Source: Pseudomonadota bacterium | GTDB taxonomy: Bacteria > Pseudomonadota > Gammaproteobacteria > Burkholderiales > SG8-39 | Reading direction: 5' to 3' | Assembly (NCBI GenBank): GCA_027624175.1 | Contig: JAQBXT010000021.1 | Span: 1 to 34,400, forward strand | Length of the DNA stretch: 34,400 nucleotides | Part shown: positions 31,786 through 34,400 of the stretch, in pieces | Layout: each line of letters begins with the position of its first letter | Position numbering within the stretch: position 1 is the stretch's first letter | Notes under the pieces: model-generated | The model's database searches: none | Seen by the model: the letters and a program-made list of their open reading frames with translations, nothing else | What the model was told of the DNA's origin: nothing | Made by a program: the position numbers and the translations under genes

Positions 31786-33210
31786 ATGCAGATACGCGAC
31801 AAGTTCTATATCGGCGGCCAGTGGGTCGCCCCGTCCGCCAAGGAGACCATCGAAGTACACAACGCCGGTACCGGCGAGGTGATGGGCACGGTCCCCGCCG
31901 GCGGCGAGCGCGATATTGCCGCCGCGGTCGGCGCCGCTCAGGCGGCGCTGCAGGCCTGGAGCCAGACGCCGGCCGAGAAGCGCGCGGAGTTTCTGCAGAA
32001 AATCTCCGACGGCCTGAAGGCGCGCGCCGAGGAGATCGCGAAGACCATCGCGCAGGAGGTCGGCATGCCGATCAAGCTTGCCGGGCGCATCCAGGCCGGG
32101 CTGCCAATTGCCAACTTCGCCAATTACGCGCGTATCGCCAGGGAATACGAGTTCGAGGAGCGCGTCGGCAATTCCGTGGTGGTGCAGGACCCGGTGGGCG
32201 TGGTCGGGGCGATCACGCCGTGGAACTACCCGCTGCACCAGATCGCGCTCAAGGTCGCGCCCGCGCTCGCCGCCGGCTGCACCGTGGTGCTCAAGCCCTC
32301 GGAAATCGCGCCGTTCAACGCCTTCATCCTCGCCGAGGTGGTGGCAGCGGCAGGGCTGCCAAAGGGCGTCTTCAACCTGGTCACCGGCTTCGGTCCGGTG
32401 GTGGGCGAAGCCCTGGTGAAACACCCGCAGGTGGACATGATCTCCTTTACCGGCTCGACGCGCGCCGGCAAGCGCATTTCGGAGCTCGCGGCGCAAAGCG
32501 TGAAGCGCGTCGCGCTGGAACTCGGCGGCAAGAGCGCTTCGGTGATTCTGGAAGATGCCGACCTGGCTGCCGCGGTCAAGGGCACGGTCAACGGCTGCTA
32601 CCTCAATTCAGGCCAGACCTGCACCGCGCTCACGCGCATGCTGGTACCGCAGTCAAAGTACGACGAAGTGGCGAAGCTCGCGGTGGAAGCGGCCAAGGGC
32701 TTCACCCTTGGGGACCCGATGCAGGAAAGCACGCGCCTGGGGCCGCTGTCGTCGCAGATGCAGCTCGAGCGCGTGCGCGGCTACATCAAGAAAGGCGTCG
32801 AAGAAGGCGCCGAAGTGCTCACTGGCGGCGCGGAGAAGCCCGACGGCCTGCCGGGCGGCTATTTCGTCAAGCCGACCATCTTCGGCAAGGTGAAGAACTC
32901 CATGGCCATCGCGCAGGAGGAAATCTTCGGGCCGGTGCTTTGCCTCATCGCCTACCAGGACGAGGACGAGGCGGTGCGCATTGCCAACGACTCGCCCTAC
33001 GGGCTCGCCGGCGCCGTGTGGTCGAAGGACGAAGCGCGCGCGCAGGCGGTGGCGCGGCGCATCCGCGCGGGGCAGATCGACGTGAATGGCGGCGCCTTCA
33101 ACATGAACGCGCCCTTCGGCGGCTTCAAGCAGTCCGGCCACGGGCGCGAGGCGGGCGTGTACGGGCTGGAGGAATTCCTCGAGTACAAGTCGCTGCAGCT
33201 CAAGGGCTAG
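31786..33210 (+). CDS. NAD(P)-dependent aldehyde dehydrogenase
   Basis: The 474-aa enzyme oxidises an aldehyde to a carboxylate. The catalytic set is complete: N147 ([20 protein letters not shown]), K170 (VVLKPSE), E245 (LELGGKS) and C279 ([11 protein letters not shown]). Cofactor motif FTGSTRAGK and the C-terminal [13 protein letters not shown] and [20 protein letters not shown] are canonical. It is most like broad-specificity class 1/2 and aldehyde dehydrogenases of aliphatic catabolism; substrate not determined. AAGGA precedes ATG 31786-31788. It overlaps the convergent acyl-CoA synthetase gene by 11 bases at the 3' end. Functionally it could follow the alcohol dehydrogenase or GMC enzyme. 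Confidence 0.95.
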   Translation: MQIRDKFYIGGQWVAPSAKETIEVHNAGTGEVMGTVPAGGERDIAAAVGAAQAALQAWSQTPAEKRAEFLQKISDGLKARAEEIAKTIAQEVGMPIKLAGRIQAGLPIANFANYARIAREYEFEERVGNSVVVQDPVGVVGAITPWNYPLHQIALKVAPALAAGCTVVLKPSEIAPFNAFILAEVVAAAGLPKGVFNLVTGFGPVVGEALVKHPQVDMISFTGSTRAGKRISELAAQSVKRVALELGGKSASVILEDADLAAAVKGTVNGCYLNSGQTCTALTRMLVPQSKYDEVAKLAVEAAKGFTLGDPMQESTRLGPLSSQMQLERVRGYIKKGVEEGAEVLTGGAEKPDGLPGGYFVKPTIFGKVKNSMAIAQEEIFGPVLCLIAYQDEDEAVRIANDSPYGLAGAVWSKDEARAQAVARRIRAGQIDVNGGAFNMNAPFGGFKQSGHGREAGVYGLEEFLEYKSLQLKG

Positions 33211-34400
33211 CGCGGCGCGCCAGCAGCGCGTCCACCGCGACCACCCGCGCGGCGCTACAGCGCAGCGGGTTGACGTCCAGCTCCTCGATCTCGCCGGCGA
33301 GATCCGCCGCCAGCTCGGAGATGCGCGCCACCGCGTCGGCCAGCGCTTCCAGGTCCACCGCCACGCTGCCGCGAAAGCCGGTGAGCAGCGGGTAGCCCTT
33401 CAGCCGCGCGAGCATCGCCTTCGCTTCCGCAACCGATACCGGCGCAAGCGCCGCCACGGCGTCCTGCACCAATTCCACCAGCACGCCGCCCGAGCCGACC
33501 ACTACCAACGGCCCGACCACCGGGTCCACGCGCGAGCCGACGATGACCTCGATCCCTGGAATCATCGGCTGCACCAGCACGCCGCGCAGTTCGTGACCGC
33601 GCGCGGCGCGCTCGATTTCTGCGTACGCCCGGCGCACTGCGTCCTCGTCGCCGAGCGCGAGCTTCACCACGCCGAGCTCGGTCTTGTGCAGGATGGTCGG
33701 TGACGCGCCTTTCAGCGCTACCGGGAAACCCTGTTCCTTCGCCGCCGCCAGCGCTTCCTCCAGAGTACGCGCGAGGCGCTCCTCGACCACCGGCACGCCG
33801 TAGGCGGCGAGCACGCGCTTGGCTTCGCTCTCGGTCAGGTTCGGCCCCGCCTGCGCCATGAGCTTTCTCGCCGCCTGCGCCGCGCCGGGCGGCGAGCGCC
33901 GCGCGGCAGGCTCGAATTGCCGGTCTGCCCGCGCATGCCAGGCGGCGATGGCGCCAAAACAGCGCTCCATGGAACGGAACACGGGAATCTTTTCGTCTTT
34001 CTCGTACCCCTCGGCGCCCGGCCCCTGCAGCCACTCCGAGAGCCAGACCAGCACGATGGGCTTGACCTGCTCGCGCGCCATCGCCGCCATCTGCGGCACG
34101 CGATCCCTGGCGGTCTCCGCGATCGCCACGGTGGCGGGGACCACGAGGACGCCGTACTGGGGATCGTCGAGCAGCGCGCGGCAGCACTGGCTGAAGGACT
34201 CCGGAATGTTGATCACCTGGCCGGTCGGGTCGCAGGGATTCCGCGCCGCGCCGAAGTCCGGAACGATTGCGCGCAGTTTCGTACCGGTCGCCTCGAGCGG
34301 CTGCGGCATCGGCACGCCGTGGCGCGCCGCCTTGTCCGCCGCCATCACCCCTGCGCCGCCCGAGCCCGAGATCGCGGCCACGCCGCGCGCCCGCGGCTCG
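33200..34400 (-). CDS. NDP-forming acyl-CoA synthetase (acetate-CoA ligase-like), 3' part
   Basis: About 400 C-terminal residues are visible; the start lies beyond the right edge, and the open frame continues to the last base. The visible part contains the end of the succinyl-CoA-synthetase-like flavodoxin region ([32 protein letters not shown]). An ATP-grasp domain follows ([40 protein letters not shown] with the conserved [24 protein letters not shown], and ELDVNPL near the end). This family makes acyl-CoA from acid, CoA and ATP with ADP and phosphate as products. The N-terminal CoA-binding domain is out of view. A second CoA ligase of a different mechanism thus lies in the same neighbourhood as the AMP-forming one. 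Confidence 0.9.
   Translation of the reverse strand, partial: EPRARGVAAISGSGGAGVMAADKAARHGVPMPQPLEATGTKLRAIVPDFGAARNPCDPTGQVINIPESFSQCCRALLDDPQYGVLVVPATVAIAETARDRVPQMAAMAREQVKPIVLVWLSEWLQGPGAEGYEKDEKIPVFRSMERCFGAIAAWHARADRQFEPAARRSPPGAAQAARKLMAQAGPNLTESEAKRVLAAYGVPVVEERLARTLEEALAAAKEQGFPVALKGASPTILHKTELGVVKLALGDEDAVRRAYAEIERAARGHELRGVLVQPMIPGIEVIVGSRVDPVVGPLVVVGSGGVLVELVQDAVAALAPVSVAEAKAMLARLKGYPLLTGFRGSVAVDLEALADAVARISELAADLAGEIEELDVNPLRCSAARVVAVDALLARRASP

Overview
The window is a GC-rich (by eye about two-thirds G+C), very densely coded bacterial chromosome segment. No gap between genes exceeds about 120 bases, and many neighbours overlap by 1-10 bases (ATGA or GTGA junctions). The family content suggests a betaproteobacterium, probably Burkholderiales-like: a LivKGFHM branched-chain/hydrophobic amino acid ABC system, a short ferredoxin-NADP reductase beside DUF3301 and DUF6279-like proteins, a LplT-like MFS/PlsC fusion, and many acyl-CoA enzymes. 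This placement is inferred from gene families, not from a marker gene. I see no rRNA, tRNA, CRISPR array, phage or transposase gene.

Left part (1-6.2 kb). A minus-strand group runs otnK - otnC - sulfatase - gamma-glutamyltransferase (the last cut by the window edge), suggesting use of four-carbon sugar acids and perhaps sulfated substrates. It is followed by a head-to-head pair of small TPR proteins whose start codons lie 13 bases apart.

Middle (5.4-21.5 kb). A minus-strand run of 17 genes is read from 21.5 kb down to 5.4 kb. It starts with a catabolic block: acyl-CoA ligase, isomerase-type crotonase, alpha/beta hydrolase, MaoC-like hydratase, cyclase-family metal hydrolase, L-2-amino-thiazoline-4-carboxylate hydrolase-like protein and GMC oxidoreductase. 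A complete livKGFHM uptake system follows, then DUF3301, ferredoxin-NADP reductase, a lipoprotein, a PAS-GGDEF-EAL protein and another alpha/beta hydrolase. The likely theme is uptake of an amino-acid-like or carboxylated compound, CoA activation and beta-oxidation-like breakdown.

Right part (21.6-34.4 kb). Divergent from the ligase operon, a plus-strand operon encodes a FadB-type hydratase/dehydrogenase, a thiolase and a ketopantoate-reductase-like protein. It ends at a striking 23-bp perfect palindrome that is shared with the end of the opposing gene; one arm of the same repeat recurs near position 1030. Next is a minus-strand directon: MFS-PlsC fusion, GNAT-class V aminotransferase fusion, zinc alcohol dehydrogenase, and a response regulator-nucleotide cyclase gene broken by an in-frame amber codon. 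An aldehyde dehydrogenase (plus) and a partial NDP-forming acyl-CoA synthetase (minus) close the window.

The most interesting unit is the overlapping pair of fusion genes at 28.2-31.7 kb. It combines an N-acyltransferase-like GNAT, a PLP aminotransferase, a lysophospholipid-flippase-like MFS and a glycerolipid acyltransferase, which suggests (as inference only) an unrecognised aminolipid or N-acyl amino acid pathway.
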